From assembly GCA_050248495.1 (NCBI GenBank), contig JBFWSG010000026.1, positions 9,578 through 73,577 on the forward strand: a stretch of 64,000 nucleotides of DNA, given 5' to 3'. Shown in pieces: positions 1-8,364 of this stretch; positions within the stretch are counted from its first letter, which is position 1, and each line of letters starts with the position of its first letter. The translations under genes and the position numbers were made by a program. Source of the stretch: DASYDU01 sp050248495. Lineage in GTDB: Bacteria; Planctomycetota; Planctomycetia; Pirellulales; Lacipirellulaceae. The notes beneath the pieces were generated by a model. That model searched no databases and was not told where the DNA came from. It was given only the letters and a program-made list of their open reading frames with translations.

Positions 1-1785
1 GACCGCTGGTTCATGGCCGCGATGGAACGCAAAGACGTGCCGCAGGCGCTGGAAGTGGCCGAGCGATCAAAACGGGCGAGGTTCCTGGAGACGTTGCCGC
101 TCGGCGGGCGGCTGCTCGCGCTGCGGAGCGTGCTCGAAGCGCCGCAGGCGGAATTGGGGAACGAAGCGACGATCGAGCGGCAGCAACTGTTGGCGAATTT
201 CCCCGCTTACGGGCCGCTGGCGAGCGCCGCTGCCAAGCTCGGACAGGAAATGCGCGCGACCACGCTCAAGCAGGAGTCGGGCGCCGAAGGGCAGAAACTC
301 ACCGCGGCGCTCGACGCGTGGTCTAAGAACGTGGCGGCGCGGGAAGACGTGCTCTTGGCGATGGCGCTCTCGCCGGTACCTGCACGGCAAATATTTCCGC
401 CGCTGCGGACGACCGAGGAACTCCAGCAGTCGCTCGGCGAGGGTCAAGCGCTCGTGGTGTTCCATGCGGCGGGCGGCCATTTGTTTGGCTTTCTGGTGAG
501 TCGGCAGGCTGCGCACACGTGGCAAGTCGGCGGGCTCGAGCCGCTGCGCCAGGGACTCGCCGAATGGCTGCGGGCGCTCGGCAACTACAGTGCAAGCCGC
601 GAGATGGGTGGCGAGGAGCTTTCGAGCGATGAGTGGCGCTCCCTGGCGGAGAAAATGTGGACGGGCCTGTTCGCCGACTCGCGGTTGGATCTCGCGCGGA
701 CCGCGGATCTCGTGATCGTGCCGGACAGCTGGTTGTGGTACCTGCCGTTCGAAGCGCTGGTGCCGCCACCCAACAAGAAAGCCAAGGCCGGTGCGGCTGG
801 CGATGCGTCGATGCTGATCGAGCGGCTCCCGCTGCATTACGGGCCGACGGCGGCGCTGGCCGTGGGAGACGCGCGGCCGTTTCGTCCGCTGCGGCACACG
901 GGAATCGTGGCGAACGAGCTGGTTGCCGCCGAGAAGAAAGAAGGGGGCGACGTCGCCGGGATGTCGCTCGCACCGCTGGAAGACGTCGTGCCGGGGCCCG
1001 TGCGACTCGTGCCGCCGCTCGCGCAGCCGGGCTACCTGCTCGCGCCGCTGTTAGACCAATTGGTGGTGCTCGACGACGTGACGCTCAATCGCAACGATCC
1101 ACTCGATTGGTCGCCGTTGCCGCGGCCACGGGGGCGCGGGGGCGATTCACTCAGCGCGTGGATGGGCTTGCCGCTCGAAGGGCCGGAGCGCGTCGTGGTG
1201 ACGGGCCTGCCGACGGCGGCGGAGACTTCGCTCAAGGTGTCGCGGCGCGGCCCGGGCGCGACGATGCTGCCGGGCAATGAACTTTTCCAGTCGGTGTGTG
1301 CGCTGATGGCGAGCGGCGCGCGGACGGTACTCGTCTCGCGCTGGCGGACCGGCGGGCAGATGAACTTGCAGCTGGTGCGCGAGTTTGTGCAAGAGCTGGA
1401 ACAAGCGCCCGCGGACGAAGCGTGGCAGCGCAGCGTGCTGTTGGCGTGGGAGACGCCGCTCGATGCGGCGCAGGAGCCGCGGCTCAAGCGCTTGGCGGAA
1501 GGCGCCGAACCACCCGGCGCTGATCATCCGTTTTTCTGGGCGGGGTATTTGCTCGTCGATACGGGGACGGGTCATGGTGGGGCGGCGGAGCCGGACGCGA
1601 AGGCTGCGGCAGAAACTCCGGCGGCAAAAGAACAGGGAGCTGCGCCGGCCGCCAAGCCGCCAGCGGAGGGTGAGGCGTCGCCCGTAATGCCGCCGCAGAG
1701 CGAGATTGTTCCCGGTGCTCAGAAGCCGCTAGCGGAACCGGCTTCCGAGGGCCAGCCCACGGTGCCAACGGCTGACAACATGTAA
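1..1785 (+). CDS. CHAT-domain-like protein, 5' end outside window
   Basis: The reading frame is open to the first base, so the N-terminus is missing and at least 594 residues are present. The first part is helical and may be the end of a TPR-type region. The middle and C-terminal half follow the CHAT (caspase HetF associated with TPRs) layout, with a VIVPDSWLWYLPFEALVPP block near residues 237-255 and a GNELFQSVCALMASGARTV block near 425-445. Where family members carry the HG and LSACETG catalytic motifs, I see no matching His or Cys, so peptidase activity is doubtful. The last 80 residues are Ala/Pro/Glu-rich low complexity. The family is certain only at domain level; the role is unknown. 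Confidence 0.75.
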   Translation, partial: DRWFMAAMERKDVPQALEVAERSKRARFLETLPLGGRLLALRSVLEAPQAELGNEATIERQQLLANFPAYGPLASAAAKLGQEMRATTLKQESGAEGQKLTAALDAWSKNVAAREDVLLAMALSPVPARQIFPPLRTTEELQQSLGEGQALVVFHAAGGHLFGFLVSRQAAHTWQVGGLEPLRQGLAEWLRALGNYSASREMGGEELSSDEWRSLAEKMWTGLFADSRLDLARTADLVIVPDSWLWYLPFEALVPPPNKKAKAGAAGDASMLIERLPLHYGPTAALAVGDARPFRPLRHTGIVANELVAAEKKEGGDVAGMSLAPLEDVVPGPVRLVPPLAQPGYLLAPLLDQLVVLDDVTLNRNDPLDWSPLPRPRGRGGDSLSAWMGLPLEGPERVVVTGLPTAAETSLKVSRRGPGATMLPGNELFQSVCALMASGARTVLVSRWRTGGQMNLQLVREFVQELEQAPADEAWQRSVLLAWETPLDAAQEPRLKRLAEGAEPPGADHPFFWAGYLLVDTGTGHGGAAEPDAKAAAETPAAKEQGAAPAAKPPAEGEASPVMPPQSEIVPGAQKPLAEPASEGQPTVPTADNM

Positions 1786-1839
1786 TCGGCGTCTTGATCG
1801 CCCGGCCGTTTGTTGGCATCATTCGCGCGCAAATGATTC

Positions 1840-1873
1840 GGGTGTGCGTTCTGCGCACTAAACACCCCTTTTT
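1840..1873 (+). terminator. Rho-independent terminator candidate after the CHAT gene
   Basis: An inner stem GTGCG/CGCAC (1844-1848 and 1854-1858) sits inside an outer GGGT/ACCC pairing with a 5-base bulge, followed by a run of five T. It lies 55 bases after the CHAT stop and before the next promoter. Confidence 0.45.
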
Positions 1874-1885
1874 GCCGAATTTCTC

Positions 1886-1914
1886 TTGAATTGCGCAGCG
1901 GCTGTATAGATAAT
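1886..1914 (+). promoter_or_regulatory. Sigma-70-type promoter candidate
   Basis: TTGAAT at 1886-1891 and GATAAT at 1909-1914 are separated by 17 bases, about 105 bases before the start of the large PEP-CTERM protein. Prediction by eye only. Confidence 0.4.
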
Positions 1915-2018
1915 CACAGCCTGCCTGGCAGTGAATTCCGCCAGGTCTCGCGCCTTTCTGGCATTGAGAGTGGGCAATGATGCTCATTGCCACTAGTTCC
2001 CCCTAATTGGAGTCCACG

Positions 2019-5000
2019 ATGCGTCTAGGCCGCGTCAATTCCCGGGATCTGTTTGTGTCTTCTTCGACAGCAAGTTGGCGCTCGTGCCGCGGACGCATCT
2101 CGGTCCTCGGCCTGCGAGCTCTCGGCTCTCTGATCATTGTCTCTGCGGCTCTCGTGTCGTCTTCGCGTGCGGTTAACAGCGAGTGGAACATTGCCAATGG
2201 CAATTGGAACGTACCGGCCAATTGGTCGCCCAACGGTGTGCCGGACAACTCCGGCCTAACGACCTACGACGTTTTGATTGGCAACCGTCCGATTGCAAAC
2301 GGGGCGCAGGTGACTTTCATCCCCGAAGACGGCACGAGCGACACGGTCTCAACGCTCACAGTTTCCAATTCCGCCGACCTGGTCACCAACGGCTACCAAA
2401 TCATCGCACTTACCCAGACGACGATCGACGGTGCTGGAACCACGATTCGCATCGATCCCCATGCGACGCCAGGAACAGCCGCCTTTGAAACGGCCAATCT
2501 TGATTTGAACAATGGCGGCGGGCTGACCATGTCGGGCGGCATCGCCAGCGTCAGCACACAACTGGAAATCAATGCGGGCAGCGTTTTGGGAGGCCACGGC
2601 ACGGTGAACGTCGGCGATGCCGACGCCGTGGTCGAGCAGGCATTTGAGAATTCCGCGCTCTTGCAGCCACAGGGCAACACGGCCGCGCCGCAGACGCTGA
2701 CGATCCACGCAAATGGCGTGGACACGATCGACCTGGACGGCGACAGCGAAACGGGGATCGTCGACGTCAACAACGCGCTGGTAAACGTCAACGCGGACAC
2801 CGTGACGCTCGTGATCGACGGCCCGTTGGCGGATCCGTTTGGCGGCGGCGCTTCTTCGTCCCAAATCCAGATCGGCCAGCGAGACACGCTCACCTTCACG
2901 CACGATTTCTCAATCGCCGGCTTGGCGGCCGCGCCGGTGCTGGTGCAGATGACCGGCGGCAACGCCGTGGCAACGCTAAACGGCGCGGGCGCCATCACGT
3001 CAATCCAAAATAGCACCTGGACGATTACTGGCGCGGCGCGAATTGACAACGACATGACTTTCATAGGGACGACTAATACGATCACGGTTAACGCCAACTC
3101 GTCGCTGACGCTCAATGGGTCGGTGACGATTCCTGATGCGTCGGCTTTGAGCATGACGAGTTCGACGGATCAGCTGATTATCGGCGGCGAAGTCAGCATC
3201 AACGAAGCGGCAGGCGACTTCAACTGGGATGGTCCGGGAACGGCCGCCACGACCGTCCAGGGCACCGGACAATTGACCCTCAACGTGAACCGGGTCGATA
3301 CGACGGACGACGTTTACGGCGGAACGTTGAATCTGAACGACGACGGTGACGTTTCCGTGAACAACACAGCCAACGTCTGGACGCTAGCCGGCACGCTGAA
3401 CAAGAACAACGTCGGCACATCCTCAGTCACAGGCGACGCGGTCAACGTCACGGGCGCGGTTGTCGTGAGCGCCGGACAGTTGACGATGCCGACAACGACG
3501 CTGGCGTCCACGTCCAACGTCACCGTCAATGGGACGATGACTCTCGGCGGGGCGTCGACGCTCGCTGGGCCGACGGCGGTCACGGGAACCGGTCTGTTGC
3601 GGTTGCTGGGCACTTCGACCGTGACGGCGAACACGACGATCAACACGAGCTCGTTTGATTGGGACGGAGCGGGCTCCGGCACGCTGCACACGATCAACGA
3701 CGGCGTCGTCTTTACCATCAATTCCACGACATTGGATGCCGACGATGCGGGCGACATGGACGACCCCATCAACGTCGGCGGCAACGGCGGCACGCTCGCT
3801 GTCAACAACGTGCCGAGCTGGACCATGAACCGGACTTTGACCACGAATACGTCTGCTTCCGGTATCACCTCGATTAATGGCAACTCGCGGATGATCATGA
3901 GCGGCGCTTTGGCCATTTGGAATGCGAATGGGCAAACGGCCGTGAACGCGCCGGTCACTTTTGGCGCAGGCTCGACTGCCAACATCGCCGCTGGCGGATT
4001 TATCCGGCTCAACGGCGGCGACAACGTATCGGTCTTTAATCGGATCGAGGGGGCCACGATTAACGGACCCGGCACGCTGATTGCGATCAACACTCGCCAG
4101 TTGCGCGGCTTCGGCACGATCAATGCGCCGATCACGTTTCAAAACAGCTCTTCGCTGCGGGCCGACGACGGCACACTGACCATCGGCGGGACGATCAACG
4201 AAGTCAACACGATCGGCACGGCGGATGCTGACGGGACTCTCAACGTCGTGAATGCCTGGAACAGCAACGTCGCGGCCAACGTCGTTTTGAACGGCGGCAC
4301 GCTGCAAGGTGGCGCGATCACGGTGGCAAACGCGAACGGCATCAGCGGCCGAGGGCTCGTTACTTCACTCATCGTGAACAACACGCGGCTGACAAGTACG
4401 TATGGCACCCTGGTTTTTCAAACCGCGGCGAACGACAACGACTGGGACGGGGCAGGCAACAGCGGCACTCTCGAAGCCAGCACGGGCGGCACGCTTGAAA
4501 TTCGGGACAACGCGACATTTGGCTTTGGTGGCACGGTGATCGCGATCCAAGGATCGACCGTCTACGCCAACGGCTTCGGCCTGGACTTCAATCCAGGGTC
4601 CTCCTTGCAACTCAATGGAGGCGGCACGTACCGATCCACCAGCTCCACCGACATCGGCGGCACCGTCAGCACGCTAGCCGGCGCCGATTCCACGATCCAA
4701 GTCACCAACAATTTCTTCCTGACGTTTGAGACGGGTAGCGCTACGTCGTTAGGCGGCAACCTGCGGCTCGTGAACAACAACATCAACATCGAAGCCGGCG
4801 CGACGTTTTCCAGCACCGGAGGCGCGATTATCGTGCCCGACGGCAGCCATCTCGTGGCCGACAACAACGCCGACATCGTCGTGCTCTTGAACATGCAGGG
4901 CGCCTTCCGGCCAGGCAATTTCGAGGGCATCGGCCGGGTCGAGCTGCTCGACTACCAGCAGGCCGACACCGGAGAACTCTACACCGAGATACGGGGCACC

Positions 5001-5552
5001 GGCCTCAACCAATTCGATCGGCTCGTCGTCAGCGGCGACGCGGTCGTCGACGGCTATTTGAACATTGACATCGACGAAGTGTCGCCCGGCGTGCCCTTCG
5101 TGCCCGCGCTGGGCCAGACGTTCAACATCATCACTGCAGGGGCGGTGACGGGCCAGTTCGACTACTACGACATCTCGGGAATGCCGGCAGGGCTGGCGTT
5201 TCATGTCAAATACCTCGCCAATGCGGTGCAACTGGAGGTCGTGAACAAGGAATTCTTCGCGGCCGATTTTGACGAGGATGGCGACGTCGACCCGACGGAC
5301 TACGCCATCTGGAGGAACGCCTACAACCTCAACCAGTTGGGAGACGCCACGGGCGACAATATTTCGAACGCGGCCGACTACTCGATCTGGCGCGATCAAC
5401 TAGGTTCGATCTCCGACGGCATCCCGGGAAGCGGCTCTCTGAGTCTGGCGGCGGTGCCAGAACCCGCCTGCACCCTGCTGACGGGGATTGCCCTCGCCGC
5501 TGCGGCGTGTCTGCGCGTGGGGCGGACCAGGTTCGACCGTCGGCGACGATAG
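2019..5552 (+). CDS. Giant secreted beta-solenoid protein with dockerin repeats and PEP-CTERM sorting signal
   Basis: The product has 1177 residues. The ATG at 2019 is preferred over a TTG at 2007. An N-terminal basic stretch and a hydrophobic core (about residues 25-50) form an export signal. The bulk is Asn/Thr/Gly-rich short strand repeats of the kind found in autotransporter-like beta-helices, with no catalytic motif. Residues about 1082-1130 carry two Asp-rich calcium-loop units (DFDEDGDVDPTDYAIW and DATGDNISNAADYSIW), the dockerin-type pattern common in planctomycete secreted proteins. The tail is VPEP, a hydrophobic helix and RRR, the PEP-CTERM signal processed by exosortase. Probably a surface or matrix protein; any ligand is unknown. 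Confidence 0.85.
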   Translation: MRLGRVNSRDLFVSSSTASWRSCRGRISVLGLRALGSLIIVSAALVSSSRAVNSEWNIANGNWNVPANWSPNGVPDNSGLTTYDVLIGNRPIANGAQVTFIPEDGTSDTVSTLTVSNSADLVTNGYQIIALTQTTIDGAGTTIRIDPHATPGTAAFETANLDLNNGGGLTMSGGIASVSTQLEINAGSVLGGHGTVNVGDADAVVEQAFENSALLQPQGNTAAPQTLTIHANGVDTIDLDGDSETGIVDVNNALVNVNADTVTLVIDGPLADPFGGGASSSQIQIGQRDTLTFTHDFSIAGLAAAPVLVQMTGGNAVATLNGAGAITSIQNSTWTITGAARIDNDMTFIGTTNTITVNANSSLTLNGSVTIPDASALSMTSSTDQLIIGGEVSINEAAGDFNWDGPGTAATTVQGTGQLTLNVNRVDTTDDVYGGTLNLNDDGDVSVNNTANVWTLAGTLNKNNVGTSSVTGDAVNVTGAVVVSAGQLTMPTTTLASTSNVTVNGTMTLGGASTLAGPTAVTGTGLLRLLGTSTVTANTTINTSSFDWDGAGSGTLHTINDGVVFTINSTTLDADDAGDMDDPINVGGNGGTLAVNNVPSWTMNRTLTTNTSASGITSINGNSRMIMSGALAIWNANGQTAVNAPVTFGAGSTANIAAGGFIRLNGGDNVSVFNRIEGATINGPGTLIAINTRQLRGFGTINAPITFQNSSSLRADDGTLTIGGTINEVNTIGTADADGTLNVVNAWNSNVAANVVLNGGTLQGGAITVANANGISGRGLVTSLIVNNTRLTSTYGTLVFQTAANDNDWDGAGNSGTLEASTGGTLEIRDNATFGFGGTVIAIQGSTVYANGFGLDFNPGSSLQLNGGGTYRSTSSTDIGGTVSTLAGADSTIQVTNNFFLTFETGSATSLGGNLRLVNNNINIEAGATFSSTGGAIIVPDGSHLVADNNADIVVLLNMQGAFRPGNFEGIGRVELLDYQQADTGELYTEIRGTGLNQFDRLVVSGDAVVDGYLNIDIDEVSPGVPFVPALGQTFNIITAGAVTGQFDYYDISGMPAGLAFHVKYLANAVQLEVVNKEFFAADFDEDGDVDPTDYAIWRNAYNLNQLGDATGDNISNAADYSIWRDQLGSISDGIPGSGSLSLAAVPEPACTLLTGIALAAAACLRVGRTRFDRRRR

Positions 5553-5584
5553 ATTTCGGTTCCAGGGTCTTCTATCCTGGAGCG

Positions 5585-6172
5585 ATGCCGTCCACTATTT
5601 CAGGATCGACTTCCTCAGGGCTGCTCGAACGAGTGCGGGTCCGCGATGCCGACGCCTGGCGGCGGCTCGCGCGGCTGTACACTCCGCTGGTGTATCGCTG
5701 GGCGCGGCAAAGCAATCTGCAAGCGAGCGACGCGGCCGACGTGGCCCAAGAAGTATTCACTTCCGTTGCCCGCAGCATCGAAGGTTTCCGACACGATCAT
5801 GCGGACTCGTCGTTCCGCGGCTGGTTATGGACGATTACGCGGAACCACATCCGGCTTCACCATCGCCGGGGCCGGCAACGGCCTGAGGCGCGGGGCGGTT
5901 CGACCGCCAATCTGCAGCTCGCCGAGCACGTGGCTGACGACGGCCCCAGTGAGCCGACAGGATTCAATGCCGAGGCGAGCCTCGTCCACCGGGCAGTGCA
6001 ACTGGTGCGGTCCGACTTTCAGCCGCAAACCTGGCAGGCCTTTTGGAGGGTCGTTGTAGACGGGGTTCCGGCGGTGGACGTCGGCGCCGAACTGGGAATG
6101 ACCCCAGCGGCGGTGCGGCAGGCAAAGTACCGGGTGCTGTGCCGGCTGCAGGAGGAGCTCGCAGAGGACTAG
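5585..6172 (+). CDS. ECF-family RNA polymerase sigma factor
   Basis: A 195-residue protein beginning at ATG 5585, 32 bases after the upstream stop. An earlier in-frame start would overlap the upstream gene. Region 2 is visible as ADVAQEVFTSVARSIEGF followed by FRGWLWTITRNHIRLHHRR (about residues 45-90). Region 4 is a helix-turn-helix near the C-terminus (ELGMTPAAVRQAKYRVLCRL). No anti-sigma gene is adjacent. The next gene is a Ser/Thr kinase in the same direction 129 bases away, a pairing common in planctomycetes, where the kinase is thought to take part in controlling the sigma factor. Confidence 0.9.
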   Translation: MPSTISGSTSSGLLERVRVRDADAWRRLARLYTPLVYRWARQSNLQASDAADVAQEVFTSVARSIEGFRHDHADSSFRGWLWTITRNHIRLHHRRGRQRPEARGGSTANLQLAEHVADDGPSEPTGFNAEASLVHRAVQLVRSDFQPQTWQAFWRVVVDGVPAVDVGAELGMTPAAVRQAKYRVLCRLQEELAED

Positions 6173-6301
6173 AATCGCCGCATCTCTTTTGCGGATGGCG
6201 ACTTACGACGACGCACCGGTGCGGGCTATTTTCGCGTTGCGCCCGCGCATTGTAATTGATAGGCGGACAGTGCGGATTTGCGATCGGAGAGTTGGTTCGA
6301 C

Positions 6302-8314
6302 ATGAGCGACGGCGAGTCGCAGGGCAACCTGCGCGAATGGGAATGGGTGCTCGCGCAACTCGTCCGACGCGAAGAGGGCGTCGCGGCGCCGCTCGAAGAA
6401 CGCGACGAGACGACGATCCGCGACTTGGAAGCTCAGCTCGAAACGCTGGTCGACCAGATTCGCCAACCGCCGCCCGTCGACGACTTCGCGGAAGAGAGCG
6501 GCTGTCGGCGGGCGATCGAGCTGGTGGAGCAGATTCCGGAGCAGGGCGAACCGTCCCCAACGGCCGCGGAATTGGGCAGCATCGGTCCTTATCGGTTGGT
6601 GAGCCGATTGCGGCAAGGAGGCATGGGGACCGTGTATCAGGCCGTGCACACTAAACTGCAGCGGCAGGTGGCGATCAAGGTGCTGCCGAAGTTCCGCATG
6701 CGCGACGCGGCCGCGGTGGCCCGATTCGAGCGTGAGATGCAGGCCTTGGGCGGGCTGAGCCACCGCAACATCGTGGCGGCGACCGACGCGGGCGAGGCAG
6801 ACGGCATGCAATACCTGGTGATGGAATACGTCGACGGCCTCGACCTGTCGCTGCTCGCGCGGCGCGTGGGACCGCTCGCCATAGCGGACGCGTGCGAGAT
6901 CGTCCGCCAGGCGTCCGATGGCGTGGCCGAGGCCCATCGACAAGGCATCGTGCATCGCGACATCAAGCCTTCCAATTTGATCCTGGTCGAGGACCGCGAG
7001 CGGGAGAGCGCGACGGTGAAAGTGCTCGACTTCGGCTTGGCGCGCCTGGCCGCCGAGTTTGCCGACGACGACCTCACCAGCAGCGGCCAGATCATGGGCA
7101 CGCTCAAATACATGGCGCCGGAGCAATGCACCAATAGCCGCGATGTCGACGAGCGGGCCGACGTCTATTCGCTGGGGGCGACGCTCTACCGGTTGCTGTG
7201 CGGCCAGGCGCCGTTTTCCGGCGCGCGATATGACTCGCCGCCCGCGCTCGTCGTCGCGCTCGCGCAAGAATTGCCCGAGGGGCTGCCCACGCTCCGCGGC
7301 GATCTGCCGGCGGCGCTGGTGGCCATCGTCGAAAGCGCGATGGCCAAGGATCCGGCGAAACGCTGCGCGACGCCGCGCAAGTTGAGCGAATTGCTCGCGC
7401 CGTGGTCACGCGGTGCGCAGCTCGGAAAATTGCTGGCAAGCGCTCGGGCAGCAGAACATGCACCCGAGAAGTCTCTTTCGCTTTACACGCCGTCGTCGGC
7501 GTCCGCCCTTCCATCTTCGCCGCAAGTCGCGGCAACGAAACTGAACGTTTGGTGGGTCGCGGTTCTGGCGGCAGGTGCGGTCATCGGTCTCGTCTGGCTC
7601 GCCAGCGGGACGAGGTTTCCCGCGACGCCGCCGGGGCAGGACGCCCAGGGGCAGGCGGCGGCGCCCAATCCAGCAATCGATCCGATCCAGCAGTCGCGCG
7701 AAGTCGCGGCCTGGACACTAGAGCGAAAGAATGCCCGGGTTTTCGTCAAACTCCAACGCGGCGAACAAATTGAATTGAAGGCGGGCGACGCGCTGCCCGC
7801 CGCGCCGTTTCAACTCGTTGCGGTCAACCTGGACGGCGACGCGGCGCTACGAGACAAGGACCTCGCTCGCTTCGATCAGCTTCCCCAGCTCACTTCGCTG
7901 GGATTGAGCCACACGAAAATCGGCAACGAAGGCGTAAAGCGGCTGGGCCATCTGCCGGCGCTGGAAAATCTCTTTGTCGTGGAAACGCTCGTGGGGGACC
8001 CAGGGGTTGCGGCGCTGAAAGAGTTTCCCCAGCTGACACTGCTCCAGGCTTACGACACCAAGATCACCGATCGCGGGCTGCGGCAAATTGCGGCCGGCAA
8101 TCCAAAACTGGTGGAGCTTTCGCTCGTCGATTGCCCGATCACCGACAAAGGACTCGCGGCGCTCGCGCCGCTCAAACAGCTCCGCCTGCTGGCGGTCGAC
8201 CGAACCGGCGTCACCGCCGCGGGCGTCGCACGGCTGCAGCGGGCGCTTCCCGACTGCGAAATTCGCAGCGATTTTTCCGCGGCCGAGATCGAGGCTGCGA
8301 GTGAAAATTTGTAG
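6302..8314 (+). CDS. Membrane Ser/Thr protein kinase with leucine-rich-repeat-like extracytoplasmic domain
   Basis: A 670-residue protein; ATG 6302 is preferred to the in-frame TTG at 6278. After about 95 regulatory residues a complete Hanks-type kinase domain follows: Gly-rich loop RQGGMGTV, VAIK lysine K126, HRD aspartate D220 (VHRDIKPSN), DFG aspartate D243 and the APEQ motif. One membrane segment lies at about 414-436. The C-terminal part (about 500-660) consists of degenerate 24-residue leucine-rich repeats (GLSHTKIGNEGVKRLGHLP and similar), probably outside the cytoplasm and sensing a ligand or partner. All catalytic residues are present, so it should be active. Likely cotranscribed with the sigma factor upstream. 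Confidence 0.92.
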   Translation: MSDGESQGNLREWEWVLAQLVRREEGVAAPLEERDETTIRDLEAQLETLVDQIRQPPPVDDFAEESGCRRAIELVEQIPEQGEPSPTAAELGSIGPYRLVSRLRQGGMGTVYQAVHTKLQRQVAIKVLPKFRMRDAAAVARFEREMQALGGLSHRNIVAATDAGEADGMQYLVMEYVDGLDLSLLARRVGPLAIADACEIVRQASDGVAEAHRQGIVHRDIKPSNLILVEDRERESATVKVLDFGLARLAAEFADDDLTSSGQIMGTLKYMAPEQCTNSRDVDERADVYSLGATLYRLLCGQAPFSGARYDSPPALVVALAQELPEGLPTLRGDLPAALVAIVESAMAKDPAKRCATPRKLSELLAPWSRGAQLGKLLASARAAEHAPEKSLSLYTPSSASALPSSPQVAATKLNVWWVAVLAAGAVIGLVWLASGTRFPATPPGQDAQGQAAAPNPAIDPIQQSREVAAWTLERKNARVFVKLQRGEQIELKAGDALPAAPFQLVAVNLDGDAALRDKDLARFDQLPQLTSLGLSHTKIGNEGVKRLGHLPALENLFVVETLVGDPGVAALKEFPQLTLLQAYDTKITDRGLRQIAAGNPKLVELSLVDCPITDKGLAALAPLKQLRLLAVDRTGVTAAGVARLQRALPDCEIRSDFSAAEIEAASENL

Positions 8315-8364
8315 TTCGCACAATCTACGCCATTTGATTCTCAGCTCACCAGACGGACGACGCC

